From positions 930,001-994,000 of the forward strand of contig CAVWGP010000012.1 of the NCBI GenBank assembly GCA_963754645.1: 64,000 nt of DNA. The letters run 5' to 3'. This stretch comes from CAVWGP01 sp963754645. Lineage in GTDB: Bacteria; Pseudomonadota; Alphaproteobacteria; Bin65. This document shows positions 1 through 9,180 of this stretch, piece by piece (position 1 is the stretch's first letter; each line of letters opens with the position of its first letter). The notes beneath the pieces were generated by a model. The model did no database searches, had not been told where the DNA came from, and saw only the letters and a program-made list of their open reading frames with translations. Both the position numbers and the translations under genes were made by a program.

Positions 1-322
1 AATTTTCGGCGCTCGCCTTGTCGCGGATCACGGCCCAGTCGACCACCAGGCGCTGATAGGTGTAGCCGGCCCATTCGATATAGGTGACGGCGATCATCTT
101 GCGCTCGCCGCCCTGGATCGCCTGCAGGATACGGGGGTCGACCAGCGCCTTCATGTAGCCGTCGCGCTGCAGCGCCGCTTCCTCGGGATCGACGCTGCCC
201 GAAACATCGACCGCAATGACCAGTTCGAGATCGACCCTCTGGGGCATGTCGGCGCGCGGCGGCGGCGCCGCGCCAAGCGCGAGGAGAGCGGATATGGCAA
301 GCAGGACCCACCGGCGATGCAT
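1..322 (-). CDS. DUF1194 / von Willebrand A-like secreted protein, 3' part cut by window edge
   Basis: The gene starts at the ATG complementary to 320-322 and runs off the left edge, so only about 107 N-terminal residues are visible. A short hydrophobic signal peptide (residues about 4-22, ending near APPPRA) is followed by ELVIAVDVSGSVDPEEA, a VWA-type beta strand with a MIDAS-like DxSxS motif. Further on there is a VTYIEWAG segment, which I associate with the DUF1194 family of alphaproteobacterial exported proteins. Function is unknown; VWA folds usually bind metal and protein partners. The family call is from recognition of the N-terminal half only. Confidence 0.75.
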   Translation of the reverse strand, partial: MHRRWVLLAISALLALGAAPPPRADMPQRVDLELVIAVDVSGSVDPEEAALQRDGYMKALVDPRILQAIQGGERKMIAVTYIEWAGYTYQRLVVDWAVIRDKASAEN

Positions 323-767
323 CGCAACCTCCCTAAAGTGCGCAGCAAGATAACGCGGAACCTCAGGGGCGGAAAGAGTCCTCAAGGGCTCGTTCGCTGC
401 GCGCCGCGGCCGAGCGAGCGCGCCGGATTCGGTGGGGAATTCCGCCGCGCCCCAAGCCGCCGAGGGAATGTATTACATAGATTTTCTAGTTATAGTTGTT
501 GAGCGAGAAAAAATAAAATCCCGTTGGTCATGGTTAAAAAATCGATAATTTGATGATATTTAACGATATTTTTTTCCGCGCTGGCCGCACCTCCGCGGGA
601 AGAGGATTCTCAATTTGGCTTTTTTGTGACGATGATTTTCTAGTTTCAGTAGCGGTCGCCGGTCGGATATGCGATGGTCGGCGGGCTCGCAAAGCAAAAC
701 TGGCCCCGGTCGCATTCCGGTGCGCGCGGCCTGGCCGACAACGAATCGGCACCGACAGGAGGAACAC
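323..767. other. AT-rich intergenic region
   Basis: This 445-bp gap separates the divergent DUF1194 gene and a small membrane-protein gene. It has a markedly AT-rich core (about 470-650) with A and T runs, unlike the surrounding GC-rich DNA. The 12-mer gattttctagtt occurs at about 480 and again at about 634. No convincing ORF was found. It probably contains the promoters of both flanking genes, but I cannot assign boxes with confidence. Confidence 0.4.
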
Positions 768-974
768 ATGTCGCTATCCCTGACCAAATCCCGCAAGCAA
801 GGCTGGATCAACCGGCTGGCCGCGATGGGCTCGTTCGGCACTTGCAGTCCCGCACGGCGGACATCGATCACGCCCTATGACGACACCCACGACTCGGGCG
901 GTCGCACGCTGCAGGTGCTTCTGGTCGCGGCCTGGGCGGTGGCGCTGGTCGCTATCGTGGTTCGTTTCGCCTAG
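768..974 (+). CDS. small single-pass membrane protein (68 aa), unknown function
   Basis: A strong Shine-Dalgarno (caggagg) lies 5-6 bases before this ATG, which favours it over the upstream in-frame ATG at 669. The 68-residue product has a basic N-terminal half (KSRKQGWINR) and one C-terminal hydrophobic segment (residues about 48-66, LQVLLVAAWAVALVAIVV). It therefore looks like a small tail-anchored inner-membrane protein. I do not recognise the family. The good ribosome binding site, the membrane segment and the AT-rich leader upstream argue that it is real. Confidence 0.55.
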   Translation: MSLSLTKSRKQGWINRLAAMGSFGTCSPARRTSITPYDDTHDSGGRTLQVLLVAAWAVALVAIVVRFA

Positions 975-1194
975 ACACGCGCGCGGCGCAAGTCCGGGCT
1001 TGAACGTTCGGGGCAAGTCGCCGACGGGCCCCGAACGCCCTTCCCGAACCCGGCCTTTGCGCGGTCCCGCGCCGCGGCGCTCGACCTGACGGCCCGATTC
1101 GTTTCATTGTACCGCTCGGCGGGGCTACCGGCGATCATAGGCCGAACCCTCGCAAATTGTCGGTGCCTGCCACGGATCCGCGCCCCGGTCGACC

Positions 1195-3522
1195 ATGCGC
1201 TACGACGCCTTCATCAGTTACAGCCATCGCAGCGACGTCGCCTATGCGCCGCGGCTGCAGGCCGCGTTGCAGGGCTTGGCCAAGCCGTGGTGGCGCGCGC
1301 GGGCGATCTCGGCGTTCCGCGACGAGAGCGACCTTGGCGCCGCGTCGGACCTGACCGGACGGATCGCGGCGGCGCTGGGTGCCGCGCGCTATTTCATCCT
1401 TCTGGCGTCGCCGGGCGCCGCGGCCTCGGCCTGGGTCGGGCGCGAAATCGACTTTTGGTTCGCGCGGCCGGCGGCGGGCGGTTTCGATCCGGTGGCGCGC
1501 TTCCTGATCGCGCTCACCGAGGGCGACATCGTTTGGGACGAGGCCGGCAAGGATTTCGTCTTTCCGGCGAGCACGGCGCTGCCGGCCGCGCTCAAGGGCC
1601 GCTTTGCCGGCGAGCCGCTGTGGATCGACCTCCGCGGGTTCAAGCAGGAAGCGCAGCTCACCTTGCGCCATCCCGATTTCGCCCGCCGCATGGCGCGCCT
1701 CGCGGCGCCGATCCGCGGCACGACGCCGGGCGCGCTGATCGACGAGGCGGTGCGGCGCAGCCGGCAAGCGCGCCGCGCGGCGCTCGCGGCGGTTGGCGCC
1801 ATCGTGCTGTTCGCGGGCGGCGCCGGTGCCGGTTGGTACTCGGCCTTCGAGCAGCGCGAGGCGGCGCGCGCCGAGGCCCGGCGCGCCGAACGGGAAGCCG
1901 AGCGCGCGCGCCATGCCGCCGCCGAGGAAGCGCGCCAGCGCGCCGAGGCGGACCGGCAGCGCGCCGTCGCCGAGGCGCAGCGCCGCACCGCCGAAGCCAA
2001 TCTCGAACACGCGCTCGGCGCGGTGGATACGCTGGTGCTCCAGATCGCCGACGGATTGAAGGATGTCCAAGGCGTTCCGGCCGAAGTTCAGCGCCTGATC
2101 CTGGAGAAAGCCGAGAAAATCCTCGAAGAGCTCGACCGCCCGGACGCGCCGGATCGCGTCCGTCAGCGCAAAGTCGCGGTGCTGCATGTTTTTGTCGATT
2201 CCTACCGGAAGCTCGGCAATACGGACGCGGCGCTCGACCGGGCGCGGCGCATGCGGGCGCTCGCGGAGACATTGGTCCAGCGCGACCCCAACGACCTGCA
2301 ACGGCAGCGCGATCTCTCGGCCAGCCACGAGCTGATCGGCGTGGTCCTCGAACAACAAGGCGATCTCGCCGGCGCGCTCGCGGCGGCCCGGGCTTGCCTT
2401 GCGATCCGCGAGGCGCTCTTCCGGCGGGAGCCCGGAAATCCCGAATGGCGGCGCAGCTTGGCGATCGCCCATTCGCGGATCGGCCAGATCCTGCAGACGC
2501 TCGGCGATCTTGGCGGCGCGCATGCATCCGCGCGCGCGAGTATCGCGATCAGCGAAGCGCTCGCCGGCGAGGACCCGAACAACGCGGCGTGGCAGCGCAG
2601 CCTCGCCGCCCATCATGACCGGCTCGGTCTCGTCTTGCTCGCAAACGGCGATACGCAAGGCGCGCTCGCCGCGTTTCGGGCGAGCCATGCCATTGTTGAG
2701 GCGCTCACGCGCCGGCAGCCTGAGAACACGGGCTGGCAGCACGACCTGGCCCTTGCCCAGTCCAGGATCGGCGACATGCTGTTCGAACAGGGCGATCGGC
2801 CGGGTGCCATCGCCGCCTACCGGGCGAGCCTCGCGATCAGCGACAATCTCGTGCGCCGCGATCCGCGCAACGTTCATTGGCAGCGCCGCCTCTCGTTCGG
2901 CCATGCGCGCCTCGGTGCGGCGCTGCTCGCCGGCGACGATCTCGCCGGCGCGGTCGCGGCTTTCCGCGCAAGTCTCGCGATCAGCGAAACGCTGGCCCGC
3001 CAGGATCCCAGCAACGGCGATTTGCAGCGCGATTTGTCCGTCGCCCACAACAAAATCGGCGAGGCGCTGGAGGCGCAGGGCGAGCGCGACGGCGCCCTCG
3101 CCGCCTTTCGAACGAGCCTTGCCATCGCCGAGGCGCTCGCGCGGCAAGACCCCCGCAACGCCGATTGGCAACGCGACGTGTCGGTCGGCCACGGCAAGAT
3201 CGGCGGAATCCTGGCCGCGCTCGGCGACAGTCCGGGCGCGGTCGCGGCATTTCGCGCCAGCCTTGCCATTCTCGAAACCTTGGCCGGCCAAGACCCCGGC
3301 AATCTCGGACGGCAGCACGACGTGGCGCGCATGCAGGCCCAGATCGGGTTCGTCTTCGAGCAAGCGGGGCGGATGGCCGAGGCGCTCGCCGCTTACCGGC
3401 TCGGCGCCGCGATCATGGAGCGCCTGCTGCTGCGGCGGCCCGAGCAGGCGCAATGGCGGCGCGATTTCGAAATCTTCGAGCGGATGATACGCCGCGCCGA
3501 CGCGAAGACGCGCGCGCCATGA
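1195..3522 (+). CDS. TIR domain - transmembrane - coiled coil - TPR repeat protein
   Basis: This 775-residue protein begins directly with a TIR domain (YDAFISYSHRSD; residues 1 to about 140). It has an ASPGAAASAW-VGREI segment in which Glu84 sits where the NADase glutamate of catalytic TIR domains is found. One transmembrane helix follows (about 195-216). Next comes a charged Ala/Arg/Glu-rich coiled coil (about 218-275), then eight tandem TPR-like units of 50-51 residues (about 367-775). The consensus of a unit is GDxxGALAAFRASLAIxEALAxxDPxN. TIR domains in bacteria signal by protein contacts or cleave NAD+; which applies here is not shown. The gene stands alone, with the dehydratase gene 74 bases downstream. 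Long antisense ORFs across it are shadows. Confidence 0.85.
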   Translation: MRYDAFISYSHRSDVAYAPRLQAALQGLAKPWWRARAISAFRDESDLGAASDLTGRIAAALGAARYFILLASPGAAASAWVGREIDFWFARPAAGGFDPVARFLIALTEGDIVWDEAGKDFVFPASTALPAALKGRFAGEPLWIDLRGFKQEAQLTLRHPDFARRMARLAAPIRGTTPGALIDEAVRRSRQARRAALAAVGAIVLFAGGAGAGWYSAFEQREAARAEARRAEREAERARHAAAEEARQRAEADRQRAVAEAQRRTAEANLEHALGAVDTLVLQIADGLKDVQGVPAEVQRLILEKAEKILEELDRPDAPDRVRQRKVAVLHVFVDSYRKLGNTDAALDRARRMRALAETLVQRDPNDLQRQRDLSASHELIGVVLEQQGDLAGALAAARACLAIREALFRREPGNPEWRRSLAIAHSRIGQILQTLGDLGGAHASARASIAISEALAGEDPNNAAWQRSLAAHHDRLGLVLLANGDTQGALAAFRASHAIVEALTRRQPENTGWQHDLALAQSRIGDMLFEQGDRPGAIAAYRASLAISDNLVRRDPRNVHWQRRLSFGHARLGAALLAGDDLAGAVAAFRASLAISETLARQDPSNGDLQRDLSVAHNKIGEALEAQGERDGALAAFRTSLAIAEALARQDPRNADWQRDVSVGHGKIGGILAALGDSPGAVAAFRASLAILETLAGQDPGNLGRQHDVARMQAQIGFVFEQAGRMAEALAAYRLGAAIMERLLLRRPEQAQWRRDFEIFERMIRRADAKTRAP

Positions 3523-3596
3523 AAAATCGCCGATTGATTTGCGCCGGCGATCGGCCGCATTGTTGCGCCGAAACCGCATCGCTTGGAGACAGGGAC

Positions 3597-5378
3597 ATGA
3601 AGAAAAACGGCGGCCGCCGGCTGCGCAGCCAGCTCTGGTTCAACAATCCCGACGACCCGCACATGTCGGCGCTCTATCTCGAGCGCTATCTCAATTGGGG
3701 GCTGACGCGCGACGAGCTGCAATCGGGCAAGCCCATCATCGGCATCGCCCAGACCGGCTCGGACCTGTCGCCGTGCAACCGGCATCATCTGGAACTCGCC
3801 AAGCGCGTGCGCGAGGGCATCCGCGAGGCGGGCGGCATCGCCTTCGAATTTCCCGTCCATCCGATCCAGGAAACCGGCAAGCGCCCGACCGCGGCGCTCG
3901 ACCGCAACCTCGCCTATCTCGGCTTGGTCGAAACGCTTTACGGCTATCCGATCGACGGCGTGGTGCTGACCACGGGCTGCGACAAGACAACCCCCGCGTG
4001 TATCATGGCGGCCTGCACGGTAAATTTGCCCGCCATCGTTTTGAGCGGCGGGCCGATGCTCAACGGCTGGTACAAGAACAAGCGCGCGGGATCGGGCACG
4101 GTCAAGTGGGAGGCGCGGCGGCAATTCGCGGCCGGCAAGATCGACGACGCCGAATATGTCGAGATGGTCGCCTCCTCGGCGCCGAGCCCGGGCCATTGCA
4201 ACACCATGGGCACCGCCACCTCGATGAACTCGCTCGCCGAGGCGCTCGGCCTGTCGCTGCCGGGCTGCGCCGCCGCGCCCGCCGTGCACAAGGAGCGCGG
4301 CATCCTCGCCTACGAGAGCGGCAAGCGCATCGTCGACATGGTGTGGGCGGACCTGAAGCCCTCCGACATTCTCACCCGCGACGCCTTCCTCAACGCCATC
4401 GTCGTCAATTCCGCCATCGGCGGCTCGACCAATTGCCCGATCCACGTCAACGCGATCGCCCGGCACATCGGCGTTCAACTGGAGATGGAAGACTGGCAGG
4501 CGCACGGCTACGACATCCCGCTGCTCGTCAATTTGCAGCCGGCCGGCGAGTATCTCGGCGAGGATTTCCATCGCGCGGGCGGCGTGCCGGCGACGGTCAA
4601 CGCGCTGATGAAGGCGGGCAAGATCCGCGAGGGCGCCTTGACCGTCAACGGCAAGACGATCGGCGAGAACTGCCGCAAGCGGCCGATCCTCGACGAGGCC
4701 GTCATCCGCCCCTACAACCGTCCGTTGAAGGCGAAGGCCGGCTTCGTCGTGCTCAGCGGCAACCTGTTCGACAGCGCGATCATGAAAACCAGCGTCATCT
4801 CGCCCGCCTTCCGCCGGCGCTATCTCGAGAACCCGGACGACCCCAACGCCTTCGAGGCGCGCGCCGTGGTGTTCGACGGCCGCGAGGACTATCACGCGCG
4901 CATCAACGACCCGAAGCTCAAGATCGGCGAAGACTCGATCCTCATCATCCGCGGCGTCGGCCCGATCGGCTATCCCGGCTCGGCCGAGGTGGTCAACATG
5001 CAACCGCCGGATGAGTTGATCAGGCGCGGCGTCACCGCGCTGCCCTGCCTCGGCGACGGGCGGCAGAGCGGCACCAGCGAGAGCCCGAGCATCCTCAACG
5101 CCTCGCCCGAATCGGCGGTGGGCGGCGGCCTGGCCCTGGTCAAGACCGGCGACATGGTGCGCATCGACCTGACCAAGCGCCGCGCCGACATGCTGGTCGC
5201 GAAAAGCGAACTCGCGCGCCGGCGCCGCAGGTTCAAGGCCAAGATCGCGCCGAGCCAGACCCCGTGGCAGGAAATCTACCGCGGCACGGTCGATCAGCTC
5301 GGCTGCGGCATGACGATCAAATCGGCGGTGAAGTACCAGGACATCGCGCACAAGACCATGCCGCGCGACAGCCACTGA
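3597..5378 (+). CDS. IlvD/Edd family dehydratase, probably a sugar-acid (arabonate/xylonate-type) dehydratase
   Basis: The protein is 593 residues, the usual size for the IlvD/Edd family of Fe-S dehydratases. The ATG at 3597 starts MKKNGGRRLRSQLWFNNPDD, and the LRSQLWFNN opening with SDLSPCNRHH nearby is typical of the L-arabonate/D-xylonate branch rather than of valine-pathway IlvD. Candidate Fe-S cysteines lie in SPCNRHH, TTGCDKTTPAC and PSPGHCNTMG. The downstream SDR starts 8 bases after the stop, so the two are probably one transcript for oxidation and dehydration of a sugar acid. The exact substrate cannot be read from sequence. Confidence 0.88.
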   Translation: MKKNGGRRLRSQLWFNNPDDPHMSALYLERYLNWGLTRDELQSGKPIIGIAQTGSDLSPCNRHHLELAKRVREGIREAGGIAFEFPVHPIQETGKRPTAALDRNLAYLGLVETLYGYPIDGVVLTTGCDKTTPACIMAACTVNLPAIVLSGGPMLNGWYKNKRAGSGTVKWEARRQFAAGKIDDAEYVEMVASSAPSPGHCNTMGTATSMNSLAEALGLSLPGCAAAPAVHKERGILAYESGKRIVDMVWADLKPSDILTRDAFLNAIVVNSAIGGSTNCPIHVNAIARHIGVQLEMEDWQAHGYDIPLLVNLQPAGEYLGEDFHRAGGVPATVNALMKAGKIREGALTVNGKTIGENCRKRPILDEAVIRPYNRPLKAKAGFVVLSGNLFDSAIMKTSVISPAFRRRYLENPDDPNAFEARAVVFDGREDYHARINDPKLKIGEDSILIIRGVGPIGYPGSAEVVNMQPPDELIRRGVTALPCLGDGRQSGTSESPSILNASPESAVGGGLALVKTGDMVRIDLTKRRADMLVAKSELARRRRRFKAKIAPSQTPWQEIYRGTVDQLGCGMTIKSAVKYQDIAHKTMPRDSH

Positions 5379-5386
5379 GCGCCGCC

Positions 5387-6142
5387 ATGCCCGGACGCCT
5401 CGAGGGCAAGCGCGCCCTGCTCACCGCCGCCGGCCAGGGCATCGGCCGCGCCGCCGCCCTCGCCTTCGCCCGCGAGGGCGCCAGCGTGATCGCCACCGAC
5501 CTCGACGCCGGCAAGCTCGCCGGTCTCGAAACGGCGGGCCGCGTCGCGACGCGCGCGCTCGACGCCCGCGACGGCGCCGCGATCGCCGCCCTCGCCAAGT
5601 CCGAGCCCGCCATCGACGTGCTGTTCAACTGCGCCGGCATCGTGCACCACAACAGCGCGCTGACCTGCACCGAGGCGGAATGGGACCTCGCCTTCGACCT
5701 CAACGTGAAATCCATGCACCGCATGATCCAGGCCTTCCTGCCCGGCATGGTCGCGAAAGGCGGCGGCTCGATCGTCAACATCGCCTCGGTCGCCTCCACG
5801 GTAAGCGCGGCGGCGAACCGCTACGCTTATGGCGCGACCAAGGCCGCCGTCATCGGCCTGACCAAGTCGGTGGCGCTCGATTTCATCAAGCAGGGCATCC
5901 GTTGCAATGCGATTTGCCCGGGCACGATCGTGTCGCCCTCGCTCGAAGCGCGCATGGCCGAACTCGGCAAGACGCTGCCCGGCGGCGCGGCGGCGGCGCG
6001 CCAATTGTTCATCGACCGCCAGCCCATGGGCCGGCTCGGCACCGCCGAGGAAGTCGCCGCCATCGCCGTCTATCTCGCCAGCGACGAGGCGAAATTCACC
6101 ACCGGCCAGACCCACGTGGTCGATGGCGGGTTTTCCATCTGA
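5387..6142 (+). CDS. SDR family NAD(P)-dependent oxidoreductase
   Basis: The product is a 251-residue classical short-chain dehydrogenase. It has the TAAGQGIGRAAA glycine-rich nucleotide loop (residues about 13-24), NCAG in strand 4, a catalytic Ser/Tyr/Lys set (IASVAS, then YGATKAA) and the CPGTI segment. An Asp after strand 2 (ATDLD) suggests NAD preference. The ATG chosen lies 8 bases after the dehydratase stop. The longer in-frame extension upstream overlaps that gene and is not credible. It resembles 2-keto-3-deoxy-L-fuconate dehydrogenase-like SDRs, which fits a sugar-acid pathway with the neighbouring IlvD/Edd enzyme. The pathway assignment is inference. Confidence 0.85.
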   Translation: MPGRLEGKRALLTAAGQGIGRAAALAFAREGASVIATDLDAGKLAGLETAGRVATRALDARDGAAIAALAKSEPAIDVLFNCAGIVHHNSALTCTEAEWDLAFDLNVKSMHRMIQAFLPGMVAKGGGSIVNIASVASTVSAAANRYAYGATKAAVIGLTKSVALDFIKQGIRCNAICPGTIVSPSLEARMAELGKTLPGGAAAARQLFIDRQPMGRLGTAEEVAAIAVYLASDEAKFTTGQTHVVDGGFSI

Positions 6143-6175
6143 TGGCTCATCCGGCAACATAGGGACCTTGTTCAC

Positions 6176-6956
6176 GTGAACGATAACGGCACCGGGCAAC
6201 GATCGTCGCGGTTTCGTGCCGGGCGGAGCGTCGTGTTCGCGGCCGCGCTCTTTGCCGGGCTTGCCGCTGTCATTGTCGGATTTCTGGCAACACGCGGCAC
6301 GTCCTCGAACGTCGCCCGCGATCGTCATCATTTTCAATCACGGCACCGTGCGCCCGCAGGTGCGCCACGCGTGCAACACCGAGCGGGATATTCCGCCGGT
6401 GTTCGCCGCGATCGCGGCCCGGCCGGGCTGGCGGATCGATTATCTTTGCTCGACCGCGATCGACGGCGACGAGCCGAGCTCCTATACTTACAAGCGCGCC
6501 GCCGAAATCGAGACGCGCATTGCCGAGCACCGCGCCGCCGGCGTTCCGGCGCGCCACATCTTCCTTGCCGGATGGTCGGCCGGCGCTTGGGCAAGCCTCA
6601 TCGTCGCGCGCCGCGGCAAGGCCGAGTTCAACGCCATCGTCGGCATCGCCCCCGCCTTCGCCGGACCGCGCCGCGAGATCGCGCAATTTCCGCGCTGGTG
6701 GAACGAATACCGTCCGCGCCAGATCGCCGATATCGCCGCGGCGCCGCGCATCGAAGCGCTGATTTTCGCGCATGACGACGACGCCTTCGACCGCTTCGAG
6801 GACTTGCGCTTTCTCGGCGCCATCCCCGGCGTCTCGCTCGTGGCGCTGAACGATTGCGCCGCCGGCCACGTCACGCTCTACACGCCGTGCTTCCGCGAGC
6901 GCGCCGAGGACACGATCGCGCGCTATATCCGGCTGCGCGCCGGCTTGCGCGAGTGA
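6176..6956 (+). CDS. alpha/beta hydrolase (dienelactone hydrolase-like), exported, frameshifted near 6310
   Basis: A GTG start at 6176, preceded by aggga, encodes a basic N-terminus and a clear signal or anchor helix (SVVFAAALFAGLAAVIVGFL). The reading then has to move to the next frame near 6300-6320, where IVIIFNHGT begins the hydrolase fold. In the second frame the nucleophile elbow GWSAG, a late Asp (FAHDDDAFD) and a His (AAGHVTLY) supply a Ser-Asp-His triad. The total length is 3n+1, so one extra base explains the break. A second ATG at 6216 would give an intact ORF but loses the signal peptide. The substrate is unknown. Confidence 0.65.
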
Positions 6957-6970
6957 AGGAAGATAAATGA

Positions 6971-7055
6971 ACCACGGAGGCACGGAGACACGGAGAAGTT
7001 GCTTTTGCGCCGCAGGCGCATTCTCTCCTTCTCCGTGTCTCCGTGCCTCCGTGGT
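6971..7055. repeat. palindromic repeat built of CACGGAGR octamers (copy 1)
   Basis: Arms 6971-6998 and 7028-7055 are perfect 28-base inverted complements. Each arm consists of three tandem octamers of the form cacggag(g/a). The 29-base loop contains its own small tgcgcc/ggcgca hairpin. The element begins about 14 bases after the hydrolase stop and ends before the next gene, a position suited to terminating or stabilising transcripts. A second copy with the octamers in a different order is at 26711-26806. Confidence 0.85.
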
Positions 7056-7103
7056 TATCTTATCTTGCGCTTCGCGCGGCGCGATCGATGGGGAATTCGG
7101 CTG

Positions 7104-7673
7104 ATGGCGGCGGTAGTTGAAATTCCCGGCCAAATCCGCTGGCGCAATCTGTGGCTCGTCGCCCTCGCTTTCGCGGCGCTGGCCGGCGCCGTGCTCAGCC
7201 GCGAGCGCTGGCTACTGAATTTCGTCCACGTCATGTTCGGCGTGCTGTGGACGGGGATCGATCTGTTCATGGGCTTCGTGCTCGGCCCGGCGATGCGCAC
7301 GCTCGATCTGCCGGCGCGCCGCGCGCTCATTTTGCGCCTGATGCCGCGCATGATTTTCATCATGCCGACGCTCGCGATCGGCACCGGCACGGCGGGCTGG
7401 TTCCTCGCCGTGCAGCTCAACTATCTCGACATGCCGTGGCCCGCCTTCGGCTGGGTCCTGGCCGCGCTCGGCATCACCGCGATCCTCACCGTCCAGGGCC
7501 TGGGCTTCCTGCTGCCGACCAATGTCCGCGTCTGCCTCGAAATGCAGAAGCCCGCGCCCGACATGCCCAAGATCGGCCGCTGGATGAAACGCTATTTCGT
7601 CGTCGTCGCCGTGCAAGGCTCGCTGCAAGTCGCGATCATCGTGGTGATGGCAAGATTCGTGTCGGGGATTTGA
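7104..7673 (+). CDS. integral membrane protein, about four helices, unknown function
   Basis: The 189-residue protein has hydrophobic segments at about 17-30, 36-60, 85-108, 115-140 and 165-187. A motif LNFVHVMFGVLWTGIDLFMG contains a conserved-looking membrane His and Trp. The arrangement is reminiscent of DUF2269/CopD-type or PuuD-like membrane proteins, but I cannot choose between them. The start at 7104 avoids an in-frame extension that would run through the palindromic repeat. Its stop is one base from the stop of the convergent reductase gene. Confidence 0.6.
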   Translation: MAAVVEIPGQIRWRNLWLVALAFAALAGAVLSRERWLLNFVHVMFGVLWTGIDLFMGFVLGPAMRTLDLPARRALILRLMPRMIFIMPTLAIGTGTAGWFLAVQLNYLDMPWPAFGWVLAALGITAILTVQGLGFLLPTNVRVCLEMQKPAPDMPKIGRWMKRYFVVVAVQGSLQVAIIVVMARFVSGI

Positions 7674-7674
7674 T

Positions 7675-9141
7675 TCAGCCGACCACCGCCTCGGCGTCGA
7701 TCTCGACCGCGTAATCGCCGACCAAGCCGCCGATCGCGACCAGGGTGTTGGCCGGGCGGATATCGCCGAAATAGCGGCCGTGGACGCGCGTCGGCCCTTC
7801 CCATTTCGCCGCGTCGGTCAGGTAGACGCGCGTGCGCACCACGTCTTCGAGCTTGCCGCCCAGCGCCTCGATCGCGGCCGTGATCTTGTCGAGGATGAAG
7901 ACCGTCTGCCCCTCGGGATCGCCGCGGCAGACGACGGTATCGGCGCCGTGCGTCGCCGTCGTGCCGCTGACCAGGATGCGGTTGCCGATCCGAAGCGCGC
8001 GCGAAAAGCCGGCGAGCGGCTCCCAGATGCTGCCCGAATCGATGCGCATCCGGCCCGGGCGGCCCTCGACCGGCTTCGCCTGGTAGACCTGCGGAAAGCC
8101 GTCGAGATGGTGGCTGAGATCGCCCGAGGCGGTGAGAAACGGCGGCTTGCGGTATTCGTCGCCGCAATCGCCGGGCAGCTCGCGCGATTGGGCGATGGCC
8201 TCGGCGAGCATCGCCTTGTCCTCGGCATCGAGCGCAAAACCGAAAATCGCCAGATTGTCGGCGCGGTGCTCGTTCTCGCCGAGCCGCGCGCCGACGATGA
8301 TGGCGGCAACCGTGTCGTGCTCCAAAACCCAGCGCGTCGCCACGTTGGCGACCGAGACGCGGTGCTTGGCGGCGACGCGCTTGGCCGCCGCGAGGATTTT
8401 TTGCAGCGCGCCCCAGCCGCCGGCGGAATCGATGAAGCGCTTGTATTTCGATTTGCTCCAATCGGCGATGCTGGCGGGCTCGGCGGCGCCGACCCAGCGA
8501 TCGGTGAGGAAGCCGCCGCCCAGCGTGCCGTAAGCGAGGAGCTTCACGCCTTGCGCGCGGCAGATCTCGCTCATGCGCCCGGCCGGGCGGCGGTCGAGCA
8601 GCGAGAACGCCACCTGGTTGGTCGCGATCGGGATGCCGTGCTTGACGATGAGGCGGAGATGGTCGCTGTCGAAATTGGTGAGGCCGAGATGGCCGATGCG
8701 GCCCGCGCGCCGCATCGCCGCCATTTCGCCGAGCGCGTCGAGATAGGCGGGATGGCGGTATTGCCACCAATTGAATTGCAGCAGGTCGATGCGCTCGGTG
8801 CCGAGGCGCTCGAAACTGCGGCCGACGCCGGCGTGCACGATCTCGCGCGTCATCGGCCCCGGCGGCGGGCACCATTTGGTGAAGACGCGCGCCTTGCCGC
8901 GCCACGGACCCTTGAGCAGCACGCCGGCGATGTCCTCGGCGCTGCCGTAATGATCGGCCATGTCGAACGCGTCGAAGCCGGCTTCGGCGTAATCGGCGAG
9001 CGCGGCGGCGCCGCGCGCCGGATCGAGCTTTTTGCCGCCGCGCTCCTGGTCGGCGACCTGCCACAGGCCGGTGAGGATGCGCGGGATTTCGAGATCGGGC
9101 GCGAGAGCGATGCGCGGCGGGCGGGCGGGCGATGGGGACAT
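7675..9141 (-). CDS. aldo/keto reductase fused to a C-terminal Rid (YjgF-like) domain
   Basis: Residues about 1-335 form an aldo/keto reductase barrel: FDMADHYGSAED carries the catalytic Asp/Tyr, FTKW the Lys, and NQVAFSLLDRRP and IIVGARLGENE are typical late motifs. Residues about 360-488 form a Rid/YjgF domain (ILVSGTTATHG, VVRTRVYLTD, VEIDAEAVV). In the Rid part the usual P-A-R-S arginine is replaced (PANTL), so imine deaminase activity is doubtful. The ATG at 9141 is preferred over a GTG three codons earlier. The downstream stop abuts the convergent gene. The substrate is unknown. Confidence 0.82.
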   Translation of the reverse strand: MSPSPARPPRIALAPDLEIPRILTGLWQVADQERGGKKLDPARGAAALADYAEAGFDAFDMADHYGSAEDIAGVLLKGPWRGKARVFTKWCPPPGPMTREIVHAGVGRSFERLGTERIDLLQFNWWQYRHPAYLDALGEMAAMRRAGRIGHLGLTNFDSDHLRLIVKHGIPIATNQVAFSLLDRRPAGRMSEICRAQGVKLLAYGTLGGGFLTDRWVGAAEPASIADWSKSKYKRFIDSAGGWGALQKILAAAKRVAAKHRVSVANVATRWVLEHDTVAAIIVGARLGENEHRADNLAIFGFALDAEDKAMLAEAIAQSRELPGDCGDEYRKPPFLTASGDLSHHLDGFPQVYQAKPVEGRPGRMRIDSGSIWEPLAGFSRALRIGNRILVSGTTATHGADTVVCRGDPEGQTVFILDKITAAIEALGGKLEDVVRTRVYLTDAAKWEGPTRVHGRYFGDIRPANTLVAIGGLVGDYAVEIDAEAVVG

Positions 9142-9180
9142 GGCGGTCACTCTGCGTGAAGGGAAACGGGAGCGGCGACG

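Noticed and set aside
2275..3520. Tandem DNA repeat or CRISPR-like periodicity of about 150 bp
   Set aside because: The periodicity is explained by the eight 50-residue TPR units of the encoded protein; there are no spacers or conserved palindromic repeats.
1135..3579. Antisense ORF of 814 codons opposite the TIR-TPR gene
   Set aside because: Shadow of a GC-rich, repeat-containing coding strand. Its product is Arg/Ala-rich with no recognisable domain, while the plus strand has clear TIR and TPR motifs.
3393..5375. Antisense ORF of 660 codons opposite the dehydratase gene
   Set aside because: High third-position GC removes stops in the complementary frame. The composition is Val/Asp/Arg-rich nonsense, and the plus strand encodes a well-conserved enzyme.
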